DNA of 35,871 nucleotides from a candidate division TA06 bacterium B3_TA06 (GCA_005223075.1 NJBO01000018.1:1-35871); one strand, 5' to 3'; counted from the stretch's first letter, positions 1-8,425 are shown. The notes: generated from the sequence alone by a model not told the origin. Translations and numbers: made by a program.

Positions 1-29
1 ACTTCTCCGTAGCTCAGGCTACTACTCAT
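1..29 (-). CDS. Start of an unidentified gene, cut by the window edge
   Basis: An ATG on the minus strand at 29-27 is preceded by a strong Shine-Dalgarno (AAAGGAGG, ending about 8 nt upstream), and nine codons (MSSSLSYGE) stay open to the window edge. Too little is visible to name a product. The start lies just downstream of the secreted Asp-box gene on the same strand, so the two could be co-transcribed. If that gene is restored by a frame correction, its stop at 22-24 would overlap this start. The support is the ribosome binding site only. Confidence 0.4.
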
Positions 30-137
30 AGGGCATTCCTCCTTTCACGTTCATTAAATCAACTATACGAGGGATGCCCTCCCATTGCAATATACCCTTC
101 AATAGCACCCAACCCTGGTAACGAGGTGCTGGACAAT

Positions 138-1214
138 CTACAAAAGGTCCTTGACATAGGTTATGTGAAGGATGCTATCTTCGCCAATCCATGGGTAGAC
201 GGAGTGGTACTCCTCGCTTTCACAATCGCCGATCCTGGCGTTAGGGGTGTGTGTGTTTGTAAGGTTGGTGGCGTAGGCAACCAAGCCGAAACCATTTTCG
301 TCGAACTCGCTCTCAGTCCAATCTGCGACTCCACACCATGTTGCACCGCCGTTAGTGGAGATTGCAGCATAGATGTCCGCGTTGATGGTTCCTGCAGCGC
401 TTAGGTCAAGCGAATCCCACTGGCCTGTCCAGGTGTAGACCACACTGCCATCTTCCATTGCCGCAAGCTGCGGGTTCCAGCAGCCAAGACCCGGAATCCA
501 ATACCCATCTACACGTGGACCGAGTCCCCACAAGTGGAGGCCGTATAGATCCCAGACGGTGTCACCTTCCTCGGTGAGGGGAACGAACTGGCTGTAGGGG
601 CCGGAAGCAATGTTGACGTGGTTGGTAACCTCACTCCAGTGCATTATCCTTAGGAAGTAAGAATAGAAGTAGGAAAACCAGAGTGTGTCGTTTCTGACTT
701 CGTAGGAACGGGGTCCTTCGCCGAAGCCGATGTCAAGGTTGCCTTCTGCGTCGTAGGCGCAATCCAGATCACGGGACCAGGCGTAGAGATAGTATTCGTC
801 TAAGGTATTCGGAGCCTTATCCGGATAGTACCCATCGGTAACCTTGACAGGGCTACTCCAGCTTGCGCCATTGTCAGTGGACTCGACGTACTTGACGTGA
901 CCGCTAGGAGTTCTTTTGTTAGCATAGCCCTCGACCGTAACACCGGCGACCCATGCTATCGCCACCTTGCCGTCCGCCGAGACCGCCATAGCAGCGCTAT
1001 TAACGGCATCCTCAGAGATGACTTTCCAATTGGAGAAGGTTTCTCCTTCATCGGTGGAGCGAGAGTAGTAGAGACAGTTGAAAGCATCGGACGAGGGGCT
1101 TGTAAGCGTAACTGACTGCGTCATCAAACCCTTCGGTGCAACGCGATAAGGTCCCATACCCCCAAAGGCGGCCAAGACAAACACCGCCGTCAGCAGTATG
1201 AGCTTTTTGAGCAT
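138..1214 (-). CDS. Secreted Asp-box (BNR/sialidase-fold) repeat protein
   Basis: The 358-residue product opens with a signal peptide (Lys-Lys then a hydrophobic stretch ending near residue 20). It carries at least three Asp-box-like motifs: STDEGETF near residue 53, STDNGASW near 111 and STNGGATW near 286. Asp-boxes mark beta-propellers of the sialidase/exo-alpha-sialidase superfamily, but none of the sialidase catalytic residues can be assigned, so enzymatic activity is not claimed. The ATG start has AAAGGAGG 8 nt upstream. The C-terminus stops abruptly after ITYVKDLL; another frame directly downstream stays open to 22 and reads protein-like, so a 1-nt deletion in a T-run near 143 may have truncated the protein. 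A promoter and roughly 220-nt leader lie upstream. Probably a surface or extracellular protein. Confidence 0.75.
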   Translation of the reverse strand: MLKKLILLTAVFVLAAFGGMGPYRVAPKGLMTQSVTLTSPSSDAFNCLYYSRSTDEGETFSNWKVISEDAVNSAAMAVSADGKVAIAWVAGVTVEGYANKRTPSGHVKYVESTDNGASWSSPVKVTDGYYPDKAPNTLDEYYLYAWSRDLDCAYDAEGNLDIGFGEGPRSYEVRNDTLWFSYFYSYFLRIMHWSEVTNHVNIASGPYSQFVPLTEEGDTVWDLYGLHLWGLGPRVDGYWIPGLGCWNPQLAAMEDGSVVYTWTGQWDSLDLSAAGTINADIYAAISTNGGATWCGVADWTESEFDENGFGLVAYATNLTNTHTPNARIGDCESEEYHSVYPWIGEDSILHITYVKDLL

Positions 1215-1439
1215 CTTCGACCTCCTTTTTGACGAATCGGCCGCCGCCGATTCGCGGTTTCTCCCTACGGGATGGTTCTGTTAGGGGACCATCCTGATGG
1301 GTTAGCTCTTGGTTTAAAGAGTAAGAGTTGGAGGTTTAGGTGGAACTCCTGCCCGATCCATACGTCCACACTATGCCCTTTTGCCTCCTGGGATTGAGCA
1401 TATAGAAGTTCCATCCGACCCATAAAGACCTCTATAATT
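1215..1439 (-). other. Long 5' leader of the Asp-box gene with hairpins
   Basis: This stretch between the promoter at 1440-1467 and the Asp-box gene has no convincing gene. It contains an 8-bp stem (GAATCGGC with GCCGATTC, 1234-1253) just upstream of the ribosome binding site, and a 7-bp stem (GGATGGT with ACCATCC, roughly 1269-1294). A short open frame across 1265-1546 has no ribosome binding site and runs through the promoter and repeat, so it is not called. Whether the hairpins regulate translation is unknown. Confidence 0.45.
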
Positions 1440-1467
1440 ATCATAGGAAGATTTAGGGATATGTCAA
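1440..1467 (-). promoter_or_regulatory. Sigma-70-type promoter for the Asp-box gene
   Basis: On the minus strand TTGACA (1467-1462) is followed by 16 nt and TATGAT (1445-1440). It fires toward the gene starting at 1214, giving a leader of about 220 nt. The -35 box sits at the border of the long dispersed repeat. Confidence 0.6.
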
Positions 1468-1860
1468 GCCCCCCCCAGTTCGTGCGCGGGGAGATGGTTA
1501 CCAGGGTAGCGGAATGGGGTGAGGGAAAGATGGGGAACAGCCTCACCTGCCTCTGTGCACGAGGGTGCCGCTCAATTCAAATTGCAAACTGCAAATTCTA
1601 ATTGCAAATTTGTCTGGACTGTTTGACGATGAACAGTTGGCCTCCAAGTGCTGTGATTATTGAAAGGTTCTTCTTTAATCGATATTCAACCCTCTGCATC
1701 TTCAATTTGATATTTGCACCCTTGAGGGGGCACTTTGCATTTTGAAATTTTCAATTTGCAATGAGCATGCCCAAGTCGTCCTACTCGACGATCTCAACCC
1801 CCTATTACCTGGTAACGATGTATTGACCATGGACACCCCCGTAACACCCGTAACACACCT
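1462..1860. repeat. Long dispersed intergenic repeat, copy 1
   Basis: About 400 bp that recurs in the same orientation at 8557-9150 with high identity in its first 200 bases. Shared blocks include GCGCGGGGAGATGGTTACC, CTCTGTGCACGAGGGTG, TTGCAAACTGCAAATTCT and, at the far end, CAACGATGTATTGAC-type text or its close variant. It is rich in AATTGCAAATT-type inverted repeats and contains no convincing gene. In both copies the left border abuts a C- or G-run and a minus-strand TTGACA promoter box. This copy ends in CCGTAACACCCGTAACAC, an instance of the GTGTTACGGG repeat. Confidence 0.8.
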
Positions 1861-1910
1861 TGCCCCTTCGGGGCATTCCTAACTTCCTATGGGGATAGAT
1901 GATGTATATT

Positions 1911-1956
1911 ATGGGGGTGTTACGGGTGTGTTATGGGTGTGTTACGGGTGTTACGG
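1911..1956. repeat. GTGTTACGGG-type tandem repeat after the second corC gene
   Basis: Several imperfect units (GTGTTACGGG, GTGTGTTATGGG, GTGTGTTACGGG) lie immediately beyond the stop codon of the minus-strand gene at 1958. A shorter copy in the opposite sense lies at 1839-1858. The unit recurs at 9190, 12584, 14959, 17093, 18918 and, inside a gene, at 31625. Confidence 0.8.
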
Positions 1957-1957
1957 G

Positions 1958-2884
1958 TTATTCCTCGCTGCGGATCTCGCCAACGAACTCCTCAAGCAGG
2001 TCCTCAAGGGTTACAAGCCCTACAGGCTTATCCTCCCTGTCTAAAACTATCGCCATGTGCGCCCGGTTGTTCTGCATGGTGCGCAGAAGTTCGGTGATGC
2101 GAGCGCCTGGCGTGGTGAAGAAGGGCCTGCGCAGCCTGGATTTTTCACGCAGAAGATCCTTGGCGTGCAGGACGCCCTTGATGTGGCCGCTGCGGCGATC
2201 CAGAACAGGGTAACGTGTGAACCCTTCCCGCTCAATCACCTTAAGGATCTTACCGCGTTTGGTGCCGGTCTTCAGCGTTACCACACGATCCCATGGGGTC
2301 ATCACGTCACCAAGGGGGGTGTCGAATGCACTGAAGAGGTTGGCGACGCGAGGTGAGGTTTTTTCTTCTATACTCCCAATCTTTTCGCCGAGCCTGAGTG
2401 CGGTGAGCATATCCAGCCGTGTGATGGAGAGACGTTCGCCTCTTTTCTCCTTTCTCTTAGGGCGACGAAAGAGTCTTCTGAAGGGTTTTGAAAGCACTAT
2501 CGCCACGGAATAGAAAGGAGAGGTAGCTATCACCACTTGCTCTGCGTTCAACCGGGCCAGATTCTTGGGCAGATACTCGCCGAGCAGCAATCCTGCCAGC
2601 ACACCTACGATGATAGCCACGATCGTTCCCAAGGTTTCGTTGAGTTGATCCACGAAGAAGGCGGTGAGGAACAACCCTGAGAGGACAACCGCGATGTTGG
2701 TTCCTATAAGGGTGGCTACCAGTAGGAGTTCGGGGTTGTTTAAGAGCTCTATAGCCTTTTCCTGTCTGCGGGTTTTCTTAGAAAGATGAGCTACCCTCAC
2801 CGGGTTCGCCACCACGTAGGCCGTTTCCGAACCGGAAAAGAAGCCCTGGATAAATATGAAGAGTATACCTAAAAGAAGCGTCAC
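1958..2884 (-). CDS. CNNM/CBS-domain membrane protein (HlyC/CorC family), short form
   Basis: The 308-residue protein begins with an N-terminal CNNM-type transmembrane region. The FFSGSETAYVV motif is near residue 15, and further hydrophobic segments lie near residues 55-85, 90-110 and 120-140. A CBS-domain pair follows (about 185-300), including the VGLVTLEDLLEEFVGEI signature at the end. Family members are linked to Mg2+/Co2+ transport or ion homeostasis. Unlike its upstream neighbour it stops right after the second CBS domain and lacks the C-terminal CorC_HlyC domain. The GTG start overlaps the stop of the upstream paralogue by 4 nt (GTGA), implying translational coupling and probably a paired complex. 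The stop codon is followed directly by a GTGTTACGGG repeat tract. Confidence 0.88.
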   Translation of the reverse strand: MTLLLGILFIFIQGFFSGSETAYVVANPVRVAHLSKKTRRQEKAIELLNNPELLLVATLIGTNIAVVLSGLFLTAFFVDQLNETLGTIVAIIVGVLAGLLLGEYLPKNLARLNAEQVVIATSPFYSVAIVLSKPFRRLFRRPKRKEKRGERLSITRLDMLTALRLGEKIGSIEEKTSPRVANLFSAFDTPLGDVMTPWDRVVTLKTGTKRGKILKVIEREGFTRYPVLDRRSGHIKGVLHAKDLLREKSRLRRPFFTTPGARITELLRTMQNNRAHMAIVLDREDKPVGLVTLEDLLEEFVGEIRSEE

Positions 2885-4110
2885 TTGGTCCTCTTTTGTT
2901 CCAGCAGAACCTTTTCTATACGCAGGCGTCTCACACTTCGCATAGTAAGATCAATCCCCTTGTAGCTCATCTTCTCCCCACGCTTCGGTATGTGTCCCAG
3001 CTCGTGTGTTATGAGTTCGGAGAGCCTGTCGAACTCATCCTCTGCTTCTGCGAAGGCATCGTCAAAAAACTCGTTGAGTTTGGCCAGGTCTATATCCCCG
3101 TCTACAAGGTATCTCCCGCGGCCAAGGCGTTTGTAGGGAACCCCGGTGTCGTACTCGTCCACAATCTCACCGAAGATTGCCTCGAGTATATCCTCAAGTG
3201 TCGCCAGGCCTGCGATACCGCCGAACTCGTCCACCACTATAGCTATATGTTGATCGGAGCGCCGCAGCTCTTCCAGAAGCTCTGAAAGGACTTTGGTTTC
3301 AGGCACGAAGTAAGGCTCGCGTAGAAGCCTCCTGATGGAGGTACGCTTTGGGGCTACAATCAGATCCTTGGTGTAGAGCACCCCAACTATCTTGTCGGTG
3401 GTGTCCTCATAGATCGGGTAACGAGATTTATGTGTCCGTTTGACGTAGGCAAGCGCTTTGTAACGACTTGTATTGACAGGCAGGGCACTCATCCCTACAC
3501 GCGGGGTCATCACCTCACTTACTGTGCGTTCGCCCAGATCCACAAGATTCTCCATGATCTGTTCCTCCTCCGGGCGAAGTATGCCGTAACGCACCGCCAT
3601 CTCGATCATGGTTTTGACCTCCTCGTCCGTGGGAAAGGGGCGTTGCTTGGGGCGGCCTCGGAAGATCAATCTGGCGAGGGAGGAGAGAGCCCAGGTTAGG
3701 GGAAAGAATAGCCACCAGAAGAATATCAATACAGGCGCATAGAGCCGGGCAATTTTCATCGGCAGTCTTACCGCAACAATCTTGGGTGTTATCTCGCCTA
3801 GGAGAAGAAGCGTTACAACCATTAAAGCCGCACCTATAGAGAGGGTCTCGGTTTCATTCCACCCCCAACGCTTTGATGCCATTATGAGTAGTGTTGTCCA
3901 GAGCGCGGTAGCGGTGAAGTTGACGATGAGGTTGCCAGAAAGGATTGTTCCCAGAAGCCGGTCGCGTGATGAGAGCAGCCAGCGCACGAGCCCTGCCTGT
4001 CCCAGCTGTGCGCTGCGCAGCGGCGAGATGGAGAAGTATGCGGTCTCCGCACTTGAGAAAAAGGCGCTTGCTACAAGCAGGATAAGGATGGTCGTAAGAA
4101 TCGGGATCAT
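2881..4110 (-). CDS. CNNM/CBS/CorC_HlyC membrane protein (HlyC/CorC family)
   Basis: This 409-residue protein has the full family architecture. CNNM transmembrane segments lie in the first 170 residues (FFSSAETAYFSIS near 18, conserved GEITPK near 105). Two CBS domains occupy about 195-325 (RVGM, YPIYE, DEFGGIAGLATLEDILEAIFGEI), and a C-terminal CorC_HlyC domain about 330-400 (YLVDGDIDLAKLNE). The family is associated with divalent-cation efflux or homeostasis. It is followed by a truncated paralogue, which it overlaps by 4 nt, and lies 9 nt after ybeY. The phoH-ybeY-corC neighbourhood is conserved in many bacteria. Confidence 0.92.
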   Translation of the reverse strand: MIPILTTILILLVASAFFSSAETAYFSISPLRSAQLGQAGLVRWLLSSRDRLLGTILSGNLIVNFTATALWTTLLIMASKRWGWNETETLSIGAALMVVTLLLLGEITPKIVAVRLPMKIARLYAPVLIFFWWLFFPLTWALSSLARLIFRGRPKQRPFPTDEEVKTMIEMAVRYGILRPEEEQIMENLVDLGERTVSEVMTPRVGMSALPVNTSRYKALAYVKRTHKSRYPIYEDTTDKIVGVLYTKDLIVAPKRTSIRRLLREPYFVPETKVLSELLEELRRSDQHIAIVVDEFGGIAGLATLEDILEAIFGEIVDEYDTGVPYKRLGRGRYLVDGDIDLAKLNEFFDDAFAEAEDEFDRLSELITHELGHIPKRGEKMSYKGIDLTMRSVRRLRIEKVLLEQKRTK

Positions 4111-4119
4111 CTTAGATAA

Positions 4120-4500
4120 TCATCCCAGGTACCGCTTCATTATTGGTTCCATCTGTGTGTGTGGGTATCCCAAAAGATGCAGCAGGCCGTGAAGTACGAG
4201 TCTTTCTATCTCTTCTTCCTCGCTTACACCGTAGTCTAGAGCTTGTTCGCGGGCGCGATCGAGGGACACGTAGACCTCTCCAAGGAAATCCGGCTCCTCA
4301 AAGTCAAATGCCAGGACGTCGGTGGGTCCTTTGCGCCCCTTGAAGCGTTCATTTAAATCTCTAAGCGTTTCGTCGTCCGTTAACACGATATTAACCCGCT
4401 TGTTGCAGCCCTGGGCGTCAAGAACGCTTTTTACGAGTCTTCGCAGGGCTGCTTTTCTTTGAATTCTTCTTGTGGCTAGTAGCGTTATTCTTTTTCTCAT
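4120..4500 (-). CDS. ybeY: YbeY, rRNA maturation endoribonuclease
   Basis: The single-strand-specific, metal-dependent RNase YbeY acts in 16S rRNA 3'-end maturation and ribosome quality control. The zinc-binding triad is visible as H104, H108 and H114 in HGLLHLLGYPH; the usual Asp before the last His is Pro here. The conserved GPTDVLAFDF segment (59-67) and GEVYVS (74-79) also match. The chosen ATG (4500) gives 126 residues, slightly short but with the expected N-terminal spacing. The longer frame back to 4590 would add 30 residues not expected in the family. No strong Shine-Dalgarno is seen, and the start lies 83 nt inside the end of pgpH, suggesting translation coupled to pgpH. Confidence 0.9.
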   Translation of the reverse strand: MRKRITLLATRRIQRKAALRRLVKSVLDAQGCNKRVNIVLTDDETLRDLNERFKGRKGPTDVLAFDFEEPDFLGEVYVSLDRAREQALDYGVSEEEEIERLVLHGLLHLLGYPHTQMEPIMKRYLG

Positions 4501-6526
4501 AACGGATTCTTGGGTGAAAGATTCCAATAAGGGTCGAGGTGAAGACCTTACGTACCTCGTGGATGTCTGATGTGGTGAAGTGGCACTCATCCAGCTGACC
4601 GTCCGCGACCTTGTCGTTTATTATCTCCTTTATGAATCTTTCCAGGTCATCACGGTCTGTAAATCCATGGGCGCGTACAGCCGCCTCAACCGAGTCTGCA
4701 AGCATCACCAACGCCGCCTCCTTGGTTTGAGGTTTTGGCCCCGGGTAACGGAAGACCTCCTCTGGTACGGATTCTGCATCCTTGGTCTCAAGATGCTTGC
4801 GATAAAAATACTCCATCCGTGTGGTTCCGTGATGCTGGGCCACTATATCGCGGATGGGACGCGGCAGCCGGTAACGTCCTGCCATCACCAGACCTTTTTT
4901 GACGTGGTTTGCGAGGATCAAGGCGGACATACGAGGCTTGAGCCCATCATGAGGGTTTTCCTCGTCCAGTTGGTTTTCTATAAAGTACTGGGGTTTGGCC
5001 GTCTTGCCTATGTCATGATAGTAGCCGCTTGCAAGGACCAGGGCCGGATTGGCTCCAATTACCCGGGCGGCGCGTTCGGCAAGGCTGCCAACAAGTACGC
5101 TGTGGTGATATGTTCCGGTTGCCTTGAGGGAGAGTTCCTTGAGCAGCGGTTTGTTGAGGTCGGCAAGCTCCGCAAGGGTAAGGGTTGAGGTGAAGCCAAA
5201 TAGACGTTCTGCGGCAAAGAACGCGGCTGCAAGGAATGCGAAGTTGATTGCAGAATTTATACCCACCTCCAATCCCAATACGGGTAGTTCACGAAGCGAG
5301 AAGTTGACCTTGGTCAGGATGAAGATTCCCCGCGCAATGATTCCTCCCCCGAGTATGAAACCGAAGGATGCAACGAACCCTATGCGGCGATGCATTAAAG
5401 GCAAAGCAAGCAGGGCGCCGAAGCCTGAAAGGAGCGCGTAAAGAAGATACTCCGGCTCAGTCTGCCAGGGAAGGTATATCAGTACGGAGGTGATGCCTGC
5501 CAGGAGAATCCCTTCAAGGGGCCCAAGAAACATGGCGACGGCTAGTGCCACAAAGCCGGTTGGAACGAACCACCAGATGGAGAAGCGTCGCAGGATAAGG
5601 CTTGCAGCAAGCCCAAGCACCAGTAACGTTGTCACATAAAGGAACTCACGAACCTCGGGCTCACGTCTTAAGAGGTAAAGACATAATCCCAGGCCCAAAA
5701 GGATTAATATGAAGAGAAGATTCTGGCGGATGAAGAGCTGGATTTTCAATCTCCAGTTGCCCTCTATCTCTGCGTTAAGGGCCGCGATTTTCTTAAGGGT
5801 CAGGGGGTCGATACGGCTGTTGGCCTCGACTATCAACTCTCCCCGTTCAACGAATCCCTCATACGGGCTTACGCGGTTCCGTGCAGCTTCGCGTCTTGCC
5901 TCGGTTTCCTCGCTGTCATACACCAGATTCGGGTTGGGCAGAACGATCCGTCTGAGTATATCTGTTAGCAGGGCTGCCCTTTGTTTATCTGCGGTGAAGT
6001 GGCGTCGGGCTGAGTTCTCAATCAGGGTATCAGCGTCCCAGAAGCCCAGTATGTTGTCTAAAGATTCCCCTATCTCCACCTCTCCCATAAGGACGACTAC
6101 CTTGCGTGCGGCAAGGTCTTCTTTCTCTCGGAAGTAGCCTTGGGAGCTAATCACCTCTACGACGCTGTCTGCGGAGGCAAGCAGTTTCGAGCTGAGCAGT
6201 TCGCGTTTCTCTAAATGGAGTTCACTGGCTATCGAGTCAGAGGTGCGCAGGTCTCGCAAGGTCTGCCGCCACTGGGTCTCGACTTCCTCCTTCAGAGCAA
6301 GGATAGGTAGAATCCCTGCTGCGGCACTGTCTTGCTCGGCCACGAGACGGGTTGAGTCCTTTGGAAGGGGAAAGGAGATTGGAGCGTAGAGATCCTTCTC
6401 TACCACATCACCATCGGCATACTCCATTTTAGGAGGTGGTGAGAGAAGCGGCGCCAGGTTTAGGGTCGCAAGCACCGCTATAGCCGATGCGGCAAGAAGC
6501 AGCCTAGGAGGGTTTTTTCTTCTCAT
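4418..6526 (-). CDS. pgpH: 7TM-HD family phosphohydrolase (PgpH-like)
   Basis: A 702-residue membrane protein. One N-terminal membrane anchor is followed by an extracytoplasmic domain to about 260, roughly seven transmembrane helices (267-440), and a cytoplasmic HD domain with H474/H475, H504-D505, a second HH pair at 565-566 and D611. Characterised family members hydrolyse cyclic di-AMP; that activity is inferred here. The last 25 residues are a Lys/Ser-rich tail encoded by the stretch that also encodes the start of ybeY in another frame. The ATG lies 23 nt inside the end of phoH. The gene belongs to the phoH-pgpH-ybeY cluster conserved in many phyla. Confidence 0.92.
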   Translation of the reverse strand: MRRKNPPRLLLAASAIAVLATLNLAPLLSPPPKMEYADGDVVEKDLYAPISFPLPKDSTRLVAEQDSAAAGILPILALKEEVETQWRQTLRDLRTSDSIASELHLEKRELLSSKLLASADSVVEVISSQGYFREKEDLAARKVVVLMGEVEIGESLDNILGFWDADTLIENSARRHFTADKQRAALLTDILRRIVLPNPNLVYDSEETEARREAARNRVSPYEGFVERGELIVEANSRIDPLTLKKIAALNAEIEGNWRLKIQLFIRQNLLFILILLGLGLCLYLLRREPEVREFLYVTTLLVLGLAASLILRRFSIWWFVPTGFVALAVAMFLGPLEGILLAGITSVLIYLPWQTEPEYLLYALLSGFGALLALPLMHRRIGFVASFGFILGGGIIARGIFILTKVNFSLRELPVLGLEVGINSAINFAFLAAAFFAAERLFGFTSTLTLAELADLNKPLLKELSLKATGTYHHSVLVGSLAERAARVIGANPALVLASGYYHDIGKTAKPQYFIENQLDEENPHDGLKPRMSALILANHVKKGLVMAGRYRLPRPIRDIVAQHHGTTRMEYFYRKHLETKDAESVPEEVFRYPGPKPQTKEAALVMLADSVEAAVRAHGFTDRDDLERFIKEIINDKVADGQLDECHFTTSDIHEVRKVFTSTLIGIFHPRIRYEKKNNATSHKKNSKKSSPAKTRKKRS

Positions 6527-7442
6527 ACGCCTCGATTATTGCCGATACCAGAGGCGGGCGAACCACGTCCGTAGAATCAAAGTAGATGAACATTACCCCT
6601 TCGATCTCCGAGAGTAACTTCCTCGCATCAAGCAGCCCTGACTGCTCGGAATGCCCCAGATCGATCTGGGTAACATCACCGGTTATTATTGAATGTGAGT
6701 TCCAGCCAAGGCGCGTGAGGAACATCTTCATCTGTATGGGGGTGGTGTTCTGGGCCTCGTCAAGGATGATGTAGGCGTCCGAAAGTGTTCTGCCTCTCAT
6801 GAAAGCAAGCGGCGCTATCTCGATAACCTGATTATCCAAAAAGCGTCTCATGCGCTCGGCTGGGATCATGTCGGAGAGCGCATCGTAAAGCGGACGCAGG
6901 TAGGGATCCACCTTCTCCTTCAAGTCCCCTGGCAGGAACCCCAGGGACTCCCCCGCCTCAACCGCTGGTCGGGTGAGGATGATGCGGTCGATCTGGTCGT
7001 TTGTGAGCGCCTCGACCGCCTTGGCAACCGCGAGATAGGTCTTGCCAGTTCCTGCCGGCCCGATGCTGAAGGTTATCGAGTTTTCATCTATACTTTTTAT
7101 GTATCTTTGCTGATGCTCGGACTGGGGGCGGATGACCTTGCGCGGGGTGTAGATCACGCCCTCTTCCTGTTCGCTTCGGTTACGGGTCTTCCGCACGCCT
7201 TCCGTCTCGGCAAGCACTATCTCCGGGGTAATGATTCTTCCCGCGCGTATCATCCTACAGAGGCGTCCCACGAGGTCGGCAACCTTGTCTACCTCGGCAT
7301 CCCTACCCTCAAGAGCAAGTTTCGTGCCCCTTGCCACAATCTGGACATCAAAGTTTCCTCGCAGGACACGCAGATTCTCTTCACCCACCCCGGTTAAAAG
7401 GAGTGGGTCAACGTCCTTTATCTTCAGGATACGTCGTGACAT
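6504..7442 (-). CDS. phoH: PhoH-like ATPase
   Basis: The cytoplasmic PhoH/YbeZ-family ATPase works with YbeY in RNA metabolism. Visible features of the 312-residue protein are an N-terminal KH-like region (to about 100), Walker A GPAGTGKT at 128-135, the TRPAVEAGESLGFLPG block that follows, a Walker B strand (IILDEAQN near 226) and sensor residues ITGDVTQIDL near 255. Length is normal for the family. The ATG start shows no clear Shine-Dalgarno and no promoter immediately upstream. A strong hairpin separates it from the LysM gene, so either read-through or an unrecognised promoter drives the cluster. Confidence 0.93.
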   Translation of the reverse strand: MSRRILKIKDVDPLLLTGVGEENLRVLRGNFDVQIVARGTKLALEGRDAEVDKVADLVGRLCRMIRAGRIITPEIVLAETEGVRKTRNRSEQEEGVIYTPRKVIRPQSEHQQRYIKSIDENSITFSIGPAGTGKTYLAVAKAVEALTNDQIDRIILTRPAVEAGESLGFLPGDLKEKVDPYLRPLYDALSDMIPAERMRRFLDNQVIEIAPLAFMRGRTLSDAYIILDEAQNTTPIQMKMFLTRLGWNSHSIITGDVTQIDLGHSEQSGLLDARKLLSEIEGVMFIYFDSTDVVRPPLVSAIIEAYEKKKPS

Positions 7443-7462
7443 GGGTCAATGGAAGATGGGAA

Positions 7463-7490
7463 GAGGGGAAGACTAATTCGTCTTCCCCTC
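7463..7490 (-). terminator. Hairpin between LysM gene and phoH
   Basis: An 11-bp perfect stem (GAGGGGAAGAC at 7463-7473 with GTCTTCCCCTC at 7480-7490) and 6-nt loop sit just after the LysM gene. It is followed on the minus strand by only a weak pyrimidine tract, so it may be a leaky terminator or an mRNA-stabilising hairpin. Confidence 0.55.
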
Positions 7491-7506
7491 AACAATCATG
7501 TTGCGC

Positions 7507-8094
7507 TTAACGCGGAATAACAAAGACTTGGTTCGGATAGATCAGGTCCGGATCATTAATCTGATCTTTGTTTGCCTCGTAGATTGCCGGCCACTTGGAG
7601 CCGTCTCCGTATACCGCTACAGAGTTGGCGATCTTCCACAGCCAGTTACCCGACTTCACTTTCCATTCGTTGACGCCGGGTATAAAGAGTAGCCAGCCCG
7701 GATAGATCAGATTCGGATCGGAGATGATGTCGTTGTTTGCCTCGTAGATTGCCGGCCACTTGGAGCCGTCATGGTAGACATATTCATCTGCAGCGATCTT
7801 GTAGAGATAGTCCCCAGGCTTAACGGAGTAACGACCCCAGTAGCGCGGTTGCTTCTCGAGTTCGGCAAGACGCGCTTCAAGCTCGGCAATCTTGGTGTCC
7901 AGAGCAGCCACCTCGTCCTTTAAGGCGTTTACTTTAGGATCAATGTTGCCGATTCCTTCTTCAGCAGCAGCCTCACGGATGTTGCAAGCCTCTAGCTGCG
8001 CTTCCGCGTCCTTTTTCTTCATCCTGGCGCCATAGGCCACACCCGCGAACAGAACCAGACCCACTGTCAATAGAATGAGAATCTTCTTCGCCAT
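7507..8094 (-). CDS. Periplasmic protein with coiled coil and two LysM domains
   Basis: The 195 residues start with a signal peptide (to about residue 22). A predicted coiled coil follows (about 28-80), then two LysM-like modules at about 85-135 and 140-195. The modules are near copies: YSVKPGDYLYKIA and WKVKSGNWLWKIA, each followed by DGSKWPAIYEAN and DLIYP-type motifs. LysM domains bind glycan chains such as peptidoglycan, so this is probably a cell-wall-associated periplasmic protein. The ATG has GTAGGAGG 4-5 nt upstream, overlapping the stop codon of the preceding lipoprotein gene. The two therefore form a bicistronic unit and may act together. Confidence 0.88.
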   Translation of the reverse strand: MAKKILILLTVGLVLFAGVAYGARMKKKDAEAQLEACNIREAAAEEGIGNIDPKVNALKDEVAALDTKIAELEARLAELEKQPRYWGRYSVKPGDYLYKIAADEYVYHDGSKWPAIYEANNDIISDPNLIYPGWLLFIPGVNEWKVKSGNWLWKIANSVAVYGDGSKWPAIYEANKDQINDPDLIYPNQVFVIPR

Positions 8095-8102
8095 GGGTCC
8101 TC

Positions 8103-8393
8103 CTACTTTACTGTGGCTCGCGCGGGCTTGCCGCCTTCACCACGGGATGGCTTAGCGCTCTCAAGCTCGGCGATCGTTTCTTCTAGTTCCTGGATGCGGG
8201 CCTCTTTTTCGGCTTTATCAGACTGAAGAGTTTGGAGCTGCGACTCAAGGCTAGCAAGCCTGGCTTCGGCATCGTCCGCTGCTTGGCACGCGGCTTCCAT
8301 CTCAGCGATTAACTGCTTGGAGGCTCCGCAACCCGCAAGCAAGCCAAGTCCGAAGACGACCAGCACACCCAGTGCGATAAGTCGCTTGTGCAT
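8103..8393 (-). CDS. Small coiled-coil lipoprotein
   Basis: A 96-residue protein with a signal peptide and lipobox LLAGC (lipidated Cys22), followed by a long heptad-patterned, Glu/Leu/Ala-rich helix to about residue 83 and a basic tail (KPARATVK). It resembles Lpp/SlyB-sized envelope lipoproteins only in architecture, not in recognisable sequence. The ATG at 8393 is chosen because AAAGGAGG lies 5 nt upstream; an in-frame ATG at 8417 lacks this. It is the first gene of a two-gene unit with the LysM protein, behind a good promoter at 8426-8453. It could tether the outer membrane to the wall or to the LysM partner. Confidence 0.85.
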   Translation of the reverse strand: MHKRLIALGVLVVFGLGLLAGCGASKQLIAEMEAACQAADDAEARLASLESQLQTLQSDKAEKEARIQELEETIAELESAKPSRGEGGKPARATVK

Positions 8394-8425
8394 TTGCACC
8401 TCCTTTAATTTAATCATGTGTGAGT

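Noticed and set aside
138-1214. Active sialidase
   Set aside because: Only Asp-box motifs are visible; the arginine triad and other catalytic residues of sialidases cannot be identified.
1265-1546. 93-codon open frame on the minus strand
   Set aside because: No ribosome binding site; it spans a good promoter and the border of the long repeat, and its translation shows no family pattern.
4580-5188. 202-codon open frame antisense to pgpH
   Set aside because: Lies wholly inside a convincing conserved gene on the other strand; its composition is that of an antisense shadow.
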